Shown here piece by piece: positions 48,422-57,651 of a stretch of 64,000 nt of DNA; position 1 is the first letter of the stretch, and each line of letters starts with the position of its first letter. Source of the DNA: an uncultured Paracoccaceae bacterium (GTDB lineage: Bacteria > Pseudomonadota > Alphaproteobacteria > Rhodobacterales > Rhodobacteraceae); assembly GCA_947489705.1 (NCBI GenBank), contig CANLEQ010000008.1, positions 84,020-148,019 of the forward strand. The letters run 5' to 3'. The notes beneath the pieces were generated by a model that worked only from the letters and a program-made list of their open reading frames with translations, was not told the origin of the DNA and did not search any database. Made by a program: the position numbers and the translations under genes.

Positions 48422-49114
48422 ATGAACGACGCCGTTCTCACGCTGAAGAATGCGGCTCTTCGGCTCGAGGGAAATGCCGGGCCGGTCGATATCCTGCACG
48501 GCGTCTCGCTCGATGTCGCGCGGGGCGAAACGGTGGGCCTGGTGGGCCCGTCTGGATCTGGCAAGTCGTCTCTCCTCATGGTGATGGGCGGGCTCGAACG
48601 CGCCACCGGCGGGAGCGTCTCCGCGCTGGGCCACGACCTGACGGCGATGGGCGAGGACGCACTGGCGCGGTTCCGCAGGGACCATATGGGGGTGGTGTTC
48701 CAATCCTTCCACCTGATCCCGACGATGACCGCGCTCGAGAACGTGGCCACGCCGCTGGAGCTCGGCGGCCGCGCCGACGCGTTCGACCGTGCGGCGGCGG
48801 AACTGGAAAGCGTGGGGCTCGGCCATCGCCTCGATCATTATCCGGCACAGCTTTCGGGTGGCGAGCAGCAGCGTGTGGCGCTGGCCCGCGCCGCGGCACC
48901 CCGGCCCGATATCCTCCTGGCCGACGAGCCCACCGGCAATCTCGACGGTCCCACCGGGCAGGCGATCGTGGATCTGCTCTTCGGGTTGAACGAGACGCTG
49001 GGCGCGACGCTGATCCTCGTGACCCACGATGCGGCGCTGGCCGCGCGATGCATGCGGACCATCCGCCTGCGGGACGGACGTCTCGACGATCAGGAAGCGA
49101 AGGCGGCGGAATGA
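48422..49114 (+). CDS. ABC transporter ATP-binding protein, YbbA-like
   Basis: 230 residues. Walker A GPSGSGKSS is at about residues 41-49; the Q-loop VVFQSFHLIPTMTALENV, signature LSGGEQQR and Walker B ILLADEPTGNLD follow. It pairs with the FtsX-type permease downstream. The ATG at 48422 is preferred over one seven codons earlier because GGGATGAG is well placed. The transported substrate is unknown; YbbAP-like systems are lipid or lipoprotein related. Confidence 0.93.
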   Translation: MNDAVLTLKNAALRLEGNAGPVDILHGVSLDVARGETVGLVGPSGSGKSSLLMVMGGLERATGGSVSALGHDLTAMGEDALARFRRDHMGVVFQSFHLIPTMTALENVATPLELGGRADAFDRAAAELESVGLGHRLDHYPAQLSGGEQQRVALARAAAPRPDILLADEPTGNLDGPTGQAIVDLLFGLNETLGATLILVTHDAALAARCMRTIRLRDGRLDDQEAKAAE

Positions 49115-49147
49115 CGATCGGGCCGGGCCGGCGCGGAGACGGCATCG

Positions 49148-49205
49148 ACGGGGGCTCCGCCCCCGCGGCTGCGCCGCTCCCCCGGAGTATTTCTCGACAG
49201 ATGAA
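49148..49205. repeat. Two-hairpin intergenic repeat typical of Rhodobacterales
   Basis: Two adjacent hairpins: GGGGGC-TCC-GCCCCC (49150-49164) and GCGGC-TGC-GCCGC (49165-49177), then TCCCCCGGAGTATTT and AGATGAA. From memory this layout resembles a dispersed repeat family common in Rhodobacterales genomes. It fills the 100-base gap between the ABC ATPase and permease genes, so it is probably transcribed with them. I found no second copy in this window. Confidence 0.6.
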
Positions 49206-49214
49206 GGGGCAGGA

Positions 49215-51737
49215 ATGAGCATCGCCTGGAGGATCGCCCGTCGCGAGTTGCGCGGCGGCCTGAAGGGATTTCGCGTCTTTCTCGCCTGTCTCGCGCTGGG
49301 CATCGCCGCCATCGCCGCCGTGGGATCGGTCCGCGAGGCGATCTCCGACGGGCTGGCGCGGGAAGGCGCGCGCATTCTGGGCGGCGACGCCTCGGTGGAG
49401 TTCACCTATCGCTTCGCCTCGGAGGACGAACGCGCGGCGCTGGAGACGCTGGGCGGCGAAGTGTCTGAAATCGTCGAATTCCGGTCGATGGCGGTGGCGC
49501 CCGGGCCCGATGGCGGGCTTCGCGCACTCACGGAGATCAAGGGCGTCGACGACGCCTATCCGCTGTTGGGTAGAGTCGTGCTGGACCCGGAAATGCCGCT
49601 CGGTCAGGCGCTCGGGGGGGACGTTCCGGGCGCGGTGATGGACCGGATCCTGATCGACCGGCTGGGCCTTGCGATCGGGGATACGTTCCGGCTGGGAACC
49701 AAGACCTTTCGCCTCGCCGCGGCGCTCGCCCGCGAACCCGACAGCGCCGGGGGCGGCTTCGGGCTCGGGCCGCGGACGCTTTTGCGCGCCGGCGATCTGG
49801 ACGGGTCCGGCCTGCTGGAGCCCGGCACGCTCTTCGAGACCGAATACCGCCTCGCACTGCCGCTCGACACCGATCTCGACGCGGCCGAGGCGCGGCTCGC
49901 CGCCACGATGCCGGACGAGGGCTATCGCTGGCGCGACCGGCGCAACGGGGCCCCGGGGGTCCAGCGGTTCGTCGATCAGCTTTCGTCCTATCTCGTTCTG
50001 GTGGGGCTCGCCGGTCTCGCGGTGGGCGGCGTCGGCGTGGCCTCAGCCGTCCGCGCCCACATGGTCGAAAAGACCGGCACGATCGCGACGCTCAAGACGC
50101 TGGGGGCCGAGGGGCGCACGATCTTCGCCGTCTACGCGCTCCAGATCGGGGTGCTGACATTGCTCGGGCTTGCGGTGGGGTTGGTCGCGGGGGCGGGCCT
50201 GCCGCTGATCTTCGAGCCGCTGATCTCGGAGCGCCTGCCGGTGCCGGCCAATATCGGCATCTATGCCCGCCCTCTGGCCGAGGCGGCGCTCTATGGTGTG
50301 CTTGCCGCAGCGCTCTTCACGCTTTGGCCGCTCGCCAAGGCGCAGGACATCCGCGCGGGCCAGATCTTTCGCAATACCGGGGGGCTGCCGGCCGGATGGC
50401 CGCGACCGGTCTTCCTGCTGGCGAGCGGGTTTCTGCTGGCACTTCTCGTCGGGTCGGCGGCGCTGCTTTCGGGATTGCCCGCCCTGACCCTCTCTGCGGC
50501 GGCGGGCCTCGTCGCGGCGTTCGGTGCACTGGTCGCGGTCGCGGCGGGCACGCGGCGGCTCGCGCGCATGCTGTCGCGCAGGCCCGCCATGCGCGGCCGG
50601 CCGGCGCTGCGCCTCGCCCTCGGCGCCGTGGGGGGCCCCGGCGGTGAGGCGCTCGCCGTGGTCCTGTCGCTCGGCCTGGGGCTGACGGTGCTGGCCGCGG
50701 TGGGCCAGATCGACACCAACCTGCGCGGCGCCATCGAGCGCGACCTGCCGGAGATCGCGCCGAGCTACTTCATGGTGGACATCCAGCCCGACCAGATCGA
50801 GGGCTTTCGCGCCCGGCTCGACGACGATCCGGCCGTCGAGGCGGTCGAGACCGCCCCGATGCTGCGCGGGATCATCACCGAGATCAACGGCCGCGATGCC
50901 GTCGAGGTCGCCGGCGATCACTGGGTCCTGCGCGGCGATCGCGGCGTCACTTATTCCGAACGCCCGCCGCCCGACACGACGATCACCGCCGGCGCATGGT
51001 GGCCCGAAGGGTTCGAAGGCCCCAACGAGATCAGCTTCGCCGCCGAGGAGGCAGAAGAGCTCGGGCTCGCGCTCGGGGACCGGCTGACGGTCAACGTGCT
51101 CGGGCGCGACATCGAGGGAGAGATCACGTCGTTCCGCGAGGTCGATTTCTCGAGTGCGGGCATCGGCTTCGTGCTGGCGATGAACCCGGCGGCTTTGGCG
51201 GGGGCGCCGCATACCTTCATCTCGACCATCTATGCCGACGAGGCGGCGGAGGCGGCGATCCTGCGCGATCTGGCCGAAGCCTATCCCAACATCACCGCGA
51301 TCCGCGTGCGCGACGCGATCGACCGCGTGACCGAGATTCTCGCGGGCATCGCCGCGGCGATCACCTATGGCGCGGCCGCGACACTCGTGACCGGAGGCGT
51401 CGTCCTGCTGGGGGCCGCGGCGGCGGGAACCCGCGGACGCGTCTACGAGGCGGCGGTTCTCAAGACGCTCGGGGCCGAGCGGTCGACGATCCTGGCAAGC
51501 TTCGCGCTGCGGTGGATCGCTCTGGGGCTTGCGGCGGGGATCGTCGCGGTCGGGGCCGGCGCGCTTGCCGGCTGGGCGGTCAGCCGGTTCGTGATGGAGA
51601 CCGACTTCGTCTTCGCGCCCGTCTCGGCAGTGCTGATCGTGGGCGGGGGCGTCCTGGGCACGCTTCTGGCGGGGCTCGCATTCGCCTGGCCACCGCTTGC
51701 GGCACGTCCCGCGCAGGTGCTGCGCGGACAGGAATGA
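49215..51737 (+). CDS. ABC transporter permease with two FtsX domains, YbbP-like
   Basis: 840 residues. Four-helix FtsX/MacB-type halves are seen: an N-terminal anchor (about 20-42), helices around 255-375, a middle block (about 395-450), and a C-terminal block (about 710-830). A large periplasmic part lies between. MVEKTGTIATLKTLGAEGRT and YEAAVLKTLGAERSTILA are the paired coupling-helix segments. GGGGCAGGA precedes the ATG. It forms the membrane part of the YbbA-like exporter. Confidence 0.93.
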   Translation: MSIAWRIARRELRGGLKGFRVFLACLALGIAAIAAVGSVREAISDGLAREGARILGGDASVEFTYRFASEDERAALETLGGEVSEIVEFRSMAVAPGPDGGLRALTEIKGVDDAYPLLGRVVLDPEMPLGQALGGDVPGAVMDRILIDRLGLAIGDTFRLGTKTFRLAAALAREPDSAGGGFGLGPRTLLRAGDLDGSGLLEPGTLFETEYRLALPLDTDLDAAEARLAATMPDEGYRWRDRRNGAPGVQRFVDQLSSYLVLVGLAGLAVGGVGVASAVRAHMVEKTGTIATLKTLGAEGRTIFAVYALQIGVLTLLGLAVGLVAGAGLPLIFEPLISERLPVPANIGIYARPLAEAALYGVLAAALFTLWPLAKAQDIRAGQIFRNTGGLPAGWPRPVFLLASGFLLALLVGSAALLSGLPALTLSAAAGLVAAFGALVAVAAGTRRLARMLSRRPAMRGRPALRLALGAVGGPGGEALAVVLSLGLGLTVLAAVGQIDTNLRGAIERDLPEIAPSYFMVDIQPDQIEGFRARLDDDPAVEAVETAPMLRGIITEINGRDAVEVAGDHWVLRGDRGVTYSERPPPDTTITAGAWWPEGFEGPNEISFAAEEAEELGLALGDRLTVNVLGRDIEGEITSFREVDFSSAGIGFVLAMNPAALAGAPHTFISTIYADEAAEAAILRDLAEAYPNITAIRVRDAIDRVTEILAGIAAAITYGAAATLVTGGVVLLGAAAAGTRGRVYEAAVLKTLGAERSTILASFALRWIALGLAAGIVAVGAGALAGWAVSRFVMETDFVFAPVSAVLIVGGGVLGTLLAGLAFAWPPLAARPAQVLRGQE

Positions 51738-51771
51738 CCTGCCCCGGGGTGACACGGGTGCAATTCGCGTG

Positions 51772-51800
51772 TTGACAGGCGGGGCGCGCCCCTCTACGTG
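51772..51800 (+). promoter_or_regulatory. Sigma-70 promoter for tRNA-Met
   Basis: A consensus -35 TTGACA (51772-51777), a 17-base spacer and TACGTG (51795-51800) as -10. Transcription would start about six bases before the mature tRNA 5' end. It lies just after the ABC permease stop. Confidence 0.7.
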
Positions 51801-51813
51801 ACGCACCGGACAC

Positions 51814-51890
51814 GGCGTGATAGCTCAGCTGGTTAGAGCACAGCACTCATAATGCTGGGGTCGGCGGTTCAAGTCCGCCTCACGCTACCA
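51814..51890 (+). tRNA. tRNA-Met (CAT anticodon), elongator type
   Basis: A 77-base cloverleaf with encoded CCA. The acceptor stem GGCGTGA pairs with TCACGCT (first pair G-U); the D-arm is TAGCTCAGCTGGTTAGAGCA-like; the anticodon stem CAGCA/TGCTG carries the loop CTCATAA; the T-arm contains GGTTCAAGTCC. The G-U first pair, rather than the C-A mismatch of initiators, and the GGGGTC variable region favour elongator tRNA-Met over the lysidine-modified tRNA-Ile. The 3' end overlaps the antisense end of the MscS gene. Confidence 0.95.
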
Positions 51891-52948
51891 TCCCCCTCCC
51901 CGGACTCGCGGCTGAGCTCCGCGCGCATGCGCGGCAGGGCTTGCGGATGTGCCTCCTGCAGCCAGGTGATCATCTTCTCGCGCACCTCGCATCGGAGGTC
52001 CCATGCCGTGGGGGCATTGCGGGCGCTGACGAGGCCGCGCACCTGGATCGTGTCCTGCGTCGTGTCGATCACCTGAAGCACCACGGTGCGCCGGTCCCAC
52101 AGGGTCGATTCCTCGACGATCTCGGTCAGCTTCCTGCGCATCTCGTCCATCGGCACGGTATAGTCGAGATACCAGATGACCGAGCCGATGAGGCTGCTCG
52201 AATCGCGGGTCCAGTTCTGGAACGGTTTCTCGATGAAATAGCTCAGTGGAACGACCAGCCGGCGCAGATCCCAGATGCGGATCACCACGTAGGTCGAGCT
52301 GATCTCCTCGATCCAGCCCCATTCCTCCTCGACGATCACCACGTCGTTGAGGCGGATCGGCTGCGTCAGGGCGATCTGGATGCCCGCGATGAGATTGGCG
52401 AGCACGGGCCGCGCGGCGAAACCCACGACCAGACCCGCCGCACCGGCAGACGCGAAGAGCGACACGCCGTATTGCCGGACCGACTCGAAGGTCGACAGCA
52501 CCAGTCCCGCGGTCAGCAGCACGATGAGGATGCGAAAGGTCTGGCGCAGGACCCGCAGCTGGGTCGCCTGCGCACGTTCGGCGTATTTCTCCTCGTCATG
52601 GACCGCGAGCCGGTTGATCGACCGTTCCGTCAGGAATTCGAGCGCCAGGATCGCCATCCATCCGAACGCCGAGATGAGCGCCGCGATCGCCAGATGTTCG
52701 AGCGCCGTCGTCGTCCCGCGGTCGAGCACCAGCAAGGGAACGAAGAGGACAAGCGCGACGACCAGCAGGATCAGCCGGCTCGGGCCGCGCATCCGTGCCG
52801 CGACGCGGAAGATCAACCTCTTGCGCGCCTTCAGTCGTGGAATGATCCAGTCCCACGCATGATTGTGGATCACGAACATCCCGGTAAGAAAGGCGATCAG
52901 CACGATCCACTGCACAAGCGGATAGGTCATGAACTGGCTGCTGGTCAT
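51869..52948 (-). CDS. MscS-family mechanosensitive channel
   Basis: 359 residues. About four transmembrane helices (near 12-28, 53-75, 90-110 and 136-155) precede the pore-like helix (FASAGAAGLVVGFAARPVLANLIAG) and the beta domain (NDVVIVEEEWGWIEEISSTYV). The channel opens under membrane tension. The last seven codons and the stop lie antisense to the 3' part of tRNA-Met (22 bases overlap). Confidence 0.92.
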   Translation of the reverse strand: MTSSQFMTYPLVQWIVLIAFLTGMFVIHNHAWDWIIPRLKARKRLIFRVAARMRGPSRLILLVVALVLFVPLLVLDRGTTTALEHLAIAALISAFGWMAILALEFLTERSINRLAVHDEEKYAERAQATQLRVLRQTFRILIVLLTAGLVLSTFESVRQYGVSLFASAGAAGLVVGFAARPVLANLIAGIQIALTQPIRLNDVVIVEEEWGWIEEISSTYVVIRIWDLRRLVVPLSYFIEKPFQNWTRDSSSLIGSVIWYLDYTVPMDEMRRKLTEIVEESTLWDRRTVVLQVIDTTQDTIQVRGLVSARNAPTAWDLRCEVREKMITWLQEAHPQALPRMRAELSRESGEGDGSVRRT

Positions 52949-53018
52949 CGGCGTCCCCGTCTGAAGAACGCCTTATGCTGCGTCGCAGCAATCCAATGTC
53001 AAGTACGGTTGAGCGGTC

Positions 53019-53501
53019 TCAGCGGCAATGCGGCGCCGTCTCGCGGTCGTTGAGGCCGGTCGCCACCAGCAGGCACCGGCGCTTGGCCTCGTAGTAATAT
53101 CCGCGCGCATACCATCCGACCGCCTCGGCCTCGTCGCCATCCGACACCATCCAGGCGCCGCGCAGGTATTTGACCGCGAAGCGCAGGTTCGTCTCGGCGT
53201 TCAGCAATTCGACCTCCGACCCGTCATGGCCCATCGTGCGGGCGGTCTGCGGAAGGATCTGCATCATCCCCCAATAGGGGCCGTTGCGCGCCTCGGGTCG
53301 GTAATCGCTCTCGCGCTGGACCACCCGATGGACCAGCGAGCGGGGCACGTCATACCCGTCGGCATATCGGTTGATGAGCGCGCGCAGGTGTTTCGTCTCG
53401 TTGGGATAGAGCGCCGCGCGTCCGACCCCGGGTCCGGCCCCCGAAGAGGCTCCGCAGGCGGCCAGCAGAAGGATAAGCGGGATCAGTCGCATGGCCGTCA
53501 T
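53019..53501 (-). CDS. Lipoprotein lytic transglycosylase, small SLT type
   Basis: 160 residues. The signal ends in lipobox LLAAC (about residue 15), then a transglycosylase domain with catalytic glutamate in VVQRESDYRP and GMMQILPQTAR. It hydrolyses peptidoglycan at the outer or inner membrane. The ATG at 53501 is favoured by AGGA six bases upstream; the frame stays open further but has no better start. It is divergent from rimO. Confidence 0.9.
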   Translation of the reverse strand: MTAMRLIPLILLLAACGASSGAGPGVGRAALYPNETKHLRALINRYADGYDVPRSLVHRVVQRESDYRPEARNGPYWGMMQILPQTARTMGHDGSEVELLNAETNLRFAVKYLRGAWMVSDGDEAEAVGWYARGYYYEAKRRCLLVATGLNDRETAPHCR

Positions 53502-53664
53502 GCTTATCCTGAGCCGGCGCCGGCGCAAGTCGTGCCGAAACGCCCGAGTGGGCCGCTGGGCGCAATTTGCGCGGAAATCCGCCGACCCTGATACAACCAT
53601 CAGGTGGTAACGAGGCCGATACCGGCCCTTCCCAGCCTGCCCCGAAGGGCCTATAGCGCGTCGC

Positions 53665-55041
53665 ATGGCCCATAACCCCCCGAACCTTCGCCCCGACATC
53701 TCGAACCCGCGTCTCGAACGCGACCTCTCGACCGTGCGGCCGGGCGTGCAGCCGAAGGTCGGGATGGTGAGCCTCGGCTGTCCCAAGGCTTTGGTCGACA
53801 GCGAGCGCATCCTCACGCGCCTGCGTGCCGAGGGCTACGGCATCTCGCCCGATTACGCCGGCGCCGACGCGGTCATCGTCAATACCTGCGGCTTTCTCGA
53901 CAGTGCCAAGGCCGAAAGCCTCGACGCGATCGGTGAGGCGATGGCCGCCAATGGCCGCGTGATCGTCACGGGCTGCCTCGGGGCCGAGCCCGACTACATC
54001 ACCGGCGCGCATCCGAAGGTGCTGGCCGTCACGGGCCCGCATCAATACGAGCAGGTGCTCGACGCGGTTCACAAGGCGGTGCCGCCGGACCCCGATCCGT
54101 TCGTCGACCTGCTGCCGGCCCGCGGCGTCAGCCTCACGCCGCGGCATTACAGCTATCTCAAGATCTCCGAGGGCTGCAATCACGCCTGCAAGTTCTGCAT
54201 CATCCCCGACATGCGCGGGAAATTGTCCTCGCGTCCGCAGAAGGCGGTGATGCGCGAGGCCGAAAAGCTGGTCGAGGCCGGCGTGCGGGAACTCCTGGTC
54301 ATCAGCCAGGACACCTCGGCCTACGGGACCGACTGGAAGGACCGCGAAAGCAAGGCGCCGATCCTCGACCTCGCCCGCGATCTCGGCACGCTCGGCGCGT
54401 GGGTGCGCCTGCACTACGTCTATCCTTATCCGCATGTGCGCGAGCTGATCCCGGCGATGGCCGATCCGGCCTCGGGCCTGCTGCCCTATCTCGACATCCC
54501 GTTCCAGCACGCCCATCCCGACGTCCTGCGCCGCATGGCGCGGCCCGCGGCCGCCGCCCGCACGCTCGACGAGATCGCGGCATGGCGGCGGGATTGCCCC
54601 GACATCACGCTGCGCTCGACCTTCATCGTGGGCTATCCGGGTGAGACCGAGGCAGAGTTCCAGACGCTTCTCGACTGGCTCGACGAGGCGCAGCTCGACC
54701 GCGTCGGGTGCTTTCAGTACGAGAACGTGGCGGGCGCCCGCTCGAACGCCTTGCCCGATCACGTCGCCCCCGAGGTCAAGCAGGACCGCTGGGACCGCTT
54801 CATGGAAAAGGCGCAGGCCATTTCCGAAGCCAAGCTCGCCGCGAAGGTAGGGCAGCGGATGCAGGTCCTCGTCGATCTGGTCGAGGACGACGCCGCGACC
54901 TGCCGGACGATGGGCGACGCGCCCGAAATCGACGGGCATCTCTATATCGACGACGGGTTCGAGGGTCTGAGCGCCGGCGATCTCGTCACGGTCGAGGTGG
55001 ACGAGGCCGGCGAATACGACCTCTGGGGCCGGCTGGTCTAG
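53665..55041 (+). CDS. rimO: Ribosomal protein S12 methylthiotransferase RimO
   Basis: 458 residues. The UPF0004 domain has three Cys motifs ([30 protein letters not shown]); the radical-SAM cluster CNHACKFC has cysteines at 171, 175 and 178; a TRAM domain ends the protein. It adds a methylthio group to Asp89 of ribosomal protein S12. The stop overlaps the ruvB stop by four bases on the opposite strand. Confidence 0.97.
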   Translation: MAHNPPNLRPDISNPRLERDLSTVRPGVQPKVGMVSLGCPKALVDSERILTRLRAEGYGISPDYAGADAVIVNTCGFLDSAKAESLDAIGEAMAANGRVIVTGCLGAEPDYITGAHPKVLAVTGPHQYEQVLDAVHKAVPPDPDPFVDLLPARGVSLTPRHYSYLKISEGCNHACKFCIIPDMRGKLSSRPQKAVMREAEKLVEAGVRELLVISQDTSAYGTDWKDRESKAPILDLARDLGTLGAWVRLHYVYPYPHVRELIPAMADPASGLLPYLDIPFQHAHPDVLRRMARPAAAARTLDEIAAWRRDCPDITLRSTFIVGYPGETEAEFQTLLDWLDEAQLDRVGCFQYENVAGARSNALPDHVAPEVKQDRWDRFMEKAQAISEAKLAAKVGQRMQVLVDLVEDDAATCRTMGDAPEIDGHLYIDDGFEGLSAGDLVTVEVDEAGEYDLWGRLV

Positions 55042-56069
55042 TCGCCGAAGAGATCGGGCGCGATGTCGCTTCGCGGCCGCGCCATCCCCAGATGCGTCCA
55101 CGCCCCCTGTGCCAGCATCCGCCCCCGCGGCGTCCGCTGAATGAGGCCCTGTTGCAGCAGGTAGGGCTCGATCACCTCCTCGAGCGCATCGCGCGATTCG
55201 CTGAGTGCGGCGGAAAGCGTCTCGATCCCCACGGGGCCGCCCTGGTAATGCTCGGCGATGAGCCTGAGATACCGCCGGTCCGCGCCGTCGAGCCCGAGCT
55301 TGTCCACCCCGAGCCGGGTCAGCGCATCGTCGGCCAGCGCCCGCGTCAACCGGCCGTCGCCCTCGACCAGCGCGAAATCGACGACCCGGCGCAGAAGCCG
55401 TCCGGCGATGCGCGGCGTGCCGCGTGCGCGCGCCGCGATCTCGCGCGTGCCCTCGGGTTCGGCCGGGACGCCCATGAGCCGCGCCCCGCGCGCGACGATG
55501 TCCTGCAATTCGTCCACATTGTAGAATTGCAGACGGATCGGGATGCCGAACCGATCCCTGAGCGGCGTCGTCAGAAGCCCGAGCCGCGTCGTGGCCCCGA
55601 CCAGCGTGAAGGGCTGCAATTCGATCCGCACGGACCGCGCCGCCGGACCCTCGCCGATCACCAGATCGAGCTCGAAATCCTCGAGCGCAGGGTAGAGCAC
55701 CTCTTCGACCACCGGATTCAGGCGATGGATCTCGTCGATGAAGAGCACGTCGCGCGCTTCGAGATTGGTCAGGATCGCCGCGAGATCGCCGGCCTTGGCC
55801 AGCACGGGCCCGCTCGTCATGCGGAAGTTCACGCCGAGCTCGCGCGCCACGATCTGCGCCAGCGTCGTCTTGCCGAGGCCCGGCGGCCCGTGGAACAGCG
55901 CGTGATCCATCGCCTTGCCCCGCATCCGCGCGCTCTCGATGAAGACCTTGAGGTTGGCGCGCGCCTCCGCCTGGCCTGTGAAGGCATCGAGCGTCTGCGG
56001 ACGCAGCGCGGGGCCGTCGTCGTCGGGCAGGCGCTCGGGGCGCAGGGCGGGATCGGGGCTGTCGCTCAT
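55038..56069 (-). CDS. ruvB: Holliday junction helicase RuvB
   Basis: 343 residues. Walker A GPPGLGKT is at 61-68 and Walker B is in [30 protein letters not shown] and the C-terminal winged helix with [13 protein letters not shown] follow. It is the motor that drives branch migration with RuvA. It overlaps the ruvA stop (ATGA). Confidence 0.98.
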   Translation of the reverse strand: MSDSPDPALRPERLPDDDGPALRPQTLDAFTGQAEARANLKVFIESARMRGKAMDHALFHGPPGLGKTTLAQIVARELGVNFRMTSGPVLAKAGDLAAILTNLEARDVLFIDEIHRLNPVVEEVLYPALEDFELDLVIGEGPAARSVRIELQPFTLVGATTRLGLLTTPLRDRFGIPIRLQFYNVDELQDIVARGARLMGVPAEPEGTREIAARARGTPRIAGRLLRRVVDFALVEGDGRLTRALADDALTRLGVDKLGLDGADRRYLRLIAEHYQGGPVGIETLSAALSESRDALEEVIEPYLLQQGLIQRTPRGRMLAQGAWTHLGMARPRSDIAPDLFGD

Positions 56070-56713
56070 GACGGGGCCAGCCGTTTCAGCGCCATCCGGA
56101 TCAGCATCGCGGTGTCGTCACCCGCCTCGTCCACGACCTGCGCCACGGCGCGCGACGCATCCGCCGGCCCGTAGCCGAGGTTCGACAGCGCCGAAAGCGC
56201 CTCGGCCTGCGCGGCGGGGTTGCGATCGGGGGCCACCGGCGCGGCCACGGTGTCGGGCGCGATCACGGGGGCGGTGTCGGTGATCTCGGGCGCGGCGCCC
56301 ATCGCCATCAGCGCAGGCGCCTTGTCCCTGAGTTCGATCGTGACCCGCTGGGCGATCTTGGGACCGACGCCCGGTGCGGCACGGATGGCGGAAACATCGC
56401 CCAGCGCGATGGCACGGCCCACCCCGTCGGGGCCGAGCGCGCCCAGAATGGCCATGGAGGCCCGCGCGCCGATCCCCTGCACGCTCATCAGCAGGCGGTG
56501 CCATTCCTTTTCGACCGGCGTGAGGAAGCCGAAGAGCTGGAGCAAATCCTCGCGGACCAGCAGATCGGTATAGAGCGCGGCCGCCTCGCCCGCCTTCGGC
56601 AGCGCGGCGAGCGTCCGTTCGTCCACGTGAACCACGTAGCCCACGCCGCCCACGTCGATCATCACGTGATCGGTGCCGCGAAAGATCACGCGCCCGGCGA
56701 GCCGCCCGATCAC
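56066..56713 (-). CDS. ruvA: Holliday junction DNA-binding protein RuvA
   Basis: 215 residues. The N-terminal OB-like domain starts MIGRLAGRV, the helix-hairpin-helix segments include [17 protein letters not shown] and [11 protein letters not shown], and a Pro/Ala linker (about 140-170) precedes the RuvB-binding domain. It holds four-way junctions. The start is GTG inside the ruvC stop (GTGA). Confidence 0.97.
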   Translation of the reverse strand: MIGRLAGRVIFRGTDHVMIDVGGVGYVVHVDERTLAALPKAGEAAALYTDLLVREDLLQLFGFLTPVEKEWHRLLMSVQGIGARASMAILGALGPDGVGRAIALGDVSAIRAAPGVGPKIAQRVTIELRDKAPALMAMGAAPEITDTAPVIAPDTVAAPVAPDRNPAAQAEALSALSNLGYGPADASRAVAQVVDEAGDDTAMLIRMALKRLAPS

Positions 56714-57210
56714 GATGCGCGCGCCCGGGCAAGCGCTCGGGCCCCCTGAAGGTGGAAGGCATGGCAGAGCGCGATGGCCAGCGCATCGGCCGCGTCGGGC
56801 CCGGCGGGATCGGCGCCCGGCAGCTGCATCTTCACCATATGCTCGATCTGCCGCTTGTCGGCATGTCCGACGCCCACGACCGTCTTCTTGACCGAGTTGG
56901 GCGCGTATTCCCCGACCTCGATGCCGCTCTGCGCGAGCGCCAGAAGCGCCACGCCCCGCGCCTGTCCGAGCTTCAGCGTCCCCGCCCCGTCGCGATTGAC
57001 GAATGTCTGTTCGATCGCGGCGTCGTCGGGGCAATACTTCGCCAGAAGATCCGACAATTGCCGATGCAGCGACATGAGACGCATCGCCAGCGCCTCGGTC
57101 CCGTCGGAGGTGCAGATCCCGTTCGCCACGTGCCGGAGCCGCGAGCCGTCCACCTCGATCACGCCCCAGCCCATGTTCCTCAGGCCCGGATCGACGCCCA
57201 GTATCCGCAT
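56710..57210 (-). CDS. ruvC: Holliday junction resolvase RuvC
   Basis: 166 residues. The catalytic acids are D7 (ILGVDPGL), E67 (AAIEQTF) and D139/D142 ([14 protein letters not shown]). It cuts junctions processed by RuvAB. The ATG at 57210 is chosen because the protein begins with the conserved strand and GGGCAGCGAG lies just before it. ruvC-ruvA-ruvB is in the usual order. Confidence 0.97.
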   Translation of the reverse strand: MRILGVDPGLRNMGWGVIEVDGSRLRHVANGICTSDGTEALAMRLMSLHRQLSDLLAKYCPDDAAIEQTFVNRDGAGTLKLGQARGVALLALAQSGIEVGEYAPNSVKKTVVGVGHADKRQIEHMVKMQLPGADPAGPDAADALAIALCHAFHLQGARALARARAS

Positions 57211-57351
57211 CTCGCTGCCCCTTGCCCGTCTTGTTTCCCGACCGCTAGCACGAAACGCGAACATGCGCCAAGGCCGATCCGTGCGCCGCCCGTCGGGCAC
57301 ATCCCGTCGATCCATTCTTCGGATGCATATCGGTTATGCCAATTCTCCGAG

Positions 57352-57380
57352 TTGTGGCGCAATATTGGGCACTTTATGTA
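57352..57380 (+). promoter_or_regulatory. Probable sigma-70 promoter for the DUF1127 gene
   Basis: TTGTGG (57352-57357), a 17-base spacer and TATGTA (57375-57380). The transcript would start about 50 bases before the DUF1127 ATG, in the 226-base divergent spacer with ruvC. Confidence 0.5.
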
Positions 57381-57436
57381 CGACTTCGAGCGGGTCGAGG
57401 GCCCATACGTGACATTTTGAGCCGGGAAGACCGATC

Positions 57437-57643
57437 ATGGCAATCTACGAAATCAAGCGCGCCCCGGGCGACGCGATCAGCACCCGCATTGCGACGGCGG
57501 CCGTGCGCGCCGCCTATCGCGTGATCGATGCGCGCCGCGCCTATGCGACGCGCCAGATCCTCGACCGGCTGAGCGACGAGATGCTCGACGATATCGGCCT
57601 GCGCCGGGGCGACATCCCGGCGGCGGCGCGCGGGCGCATCTGA
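57437..57643 (+). CDS. DUF1127 small protein
   Basis: 68 residues ending in the DUF1127 motif (TRQILDRLSDEMLDDIGLRRGDI, about residues 40-60; LDDIGL is the core). The N-terminus is rich in Ala and Arg. DUF1127 proteins are common in alphaproteobacteria; some bind RNA and affect phosphate or carbon metabolism. The role here is unknown. It has its own likely promoter and ends eight bases from prmA. Confidence 0.85.
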   Translation: MAIYEIKRAPGDAISTRIATAAVRAAYRVIDARRAYATRQILDRLSDEMLDDIGLRRGDIPAAARGRI

Positions 57644-57651
57644 CGCGGCGA

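Noticed and set aside
51814..51890. tRNA-Ile with lysidine-modified CAT anticodon
   Set aside because: The GGGGTC variable region and the D-arm are those of elongator tRNA-Met, so TilS, encoded at 40150, is unlikely to act on it.
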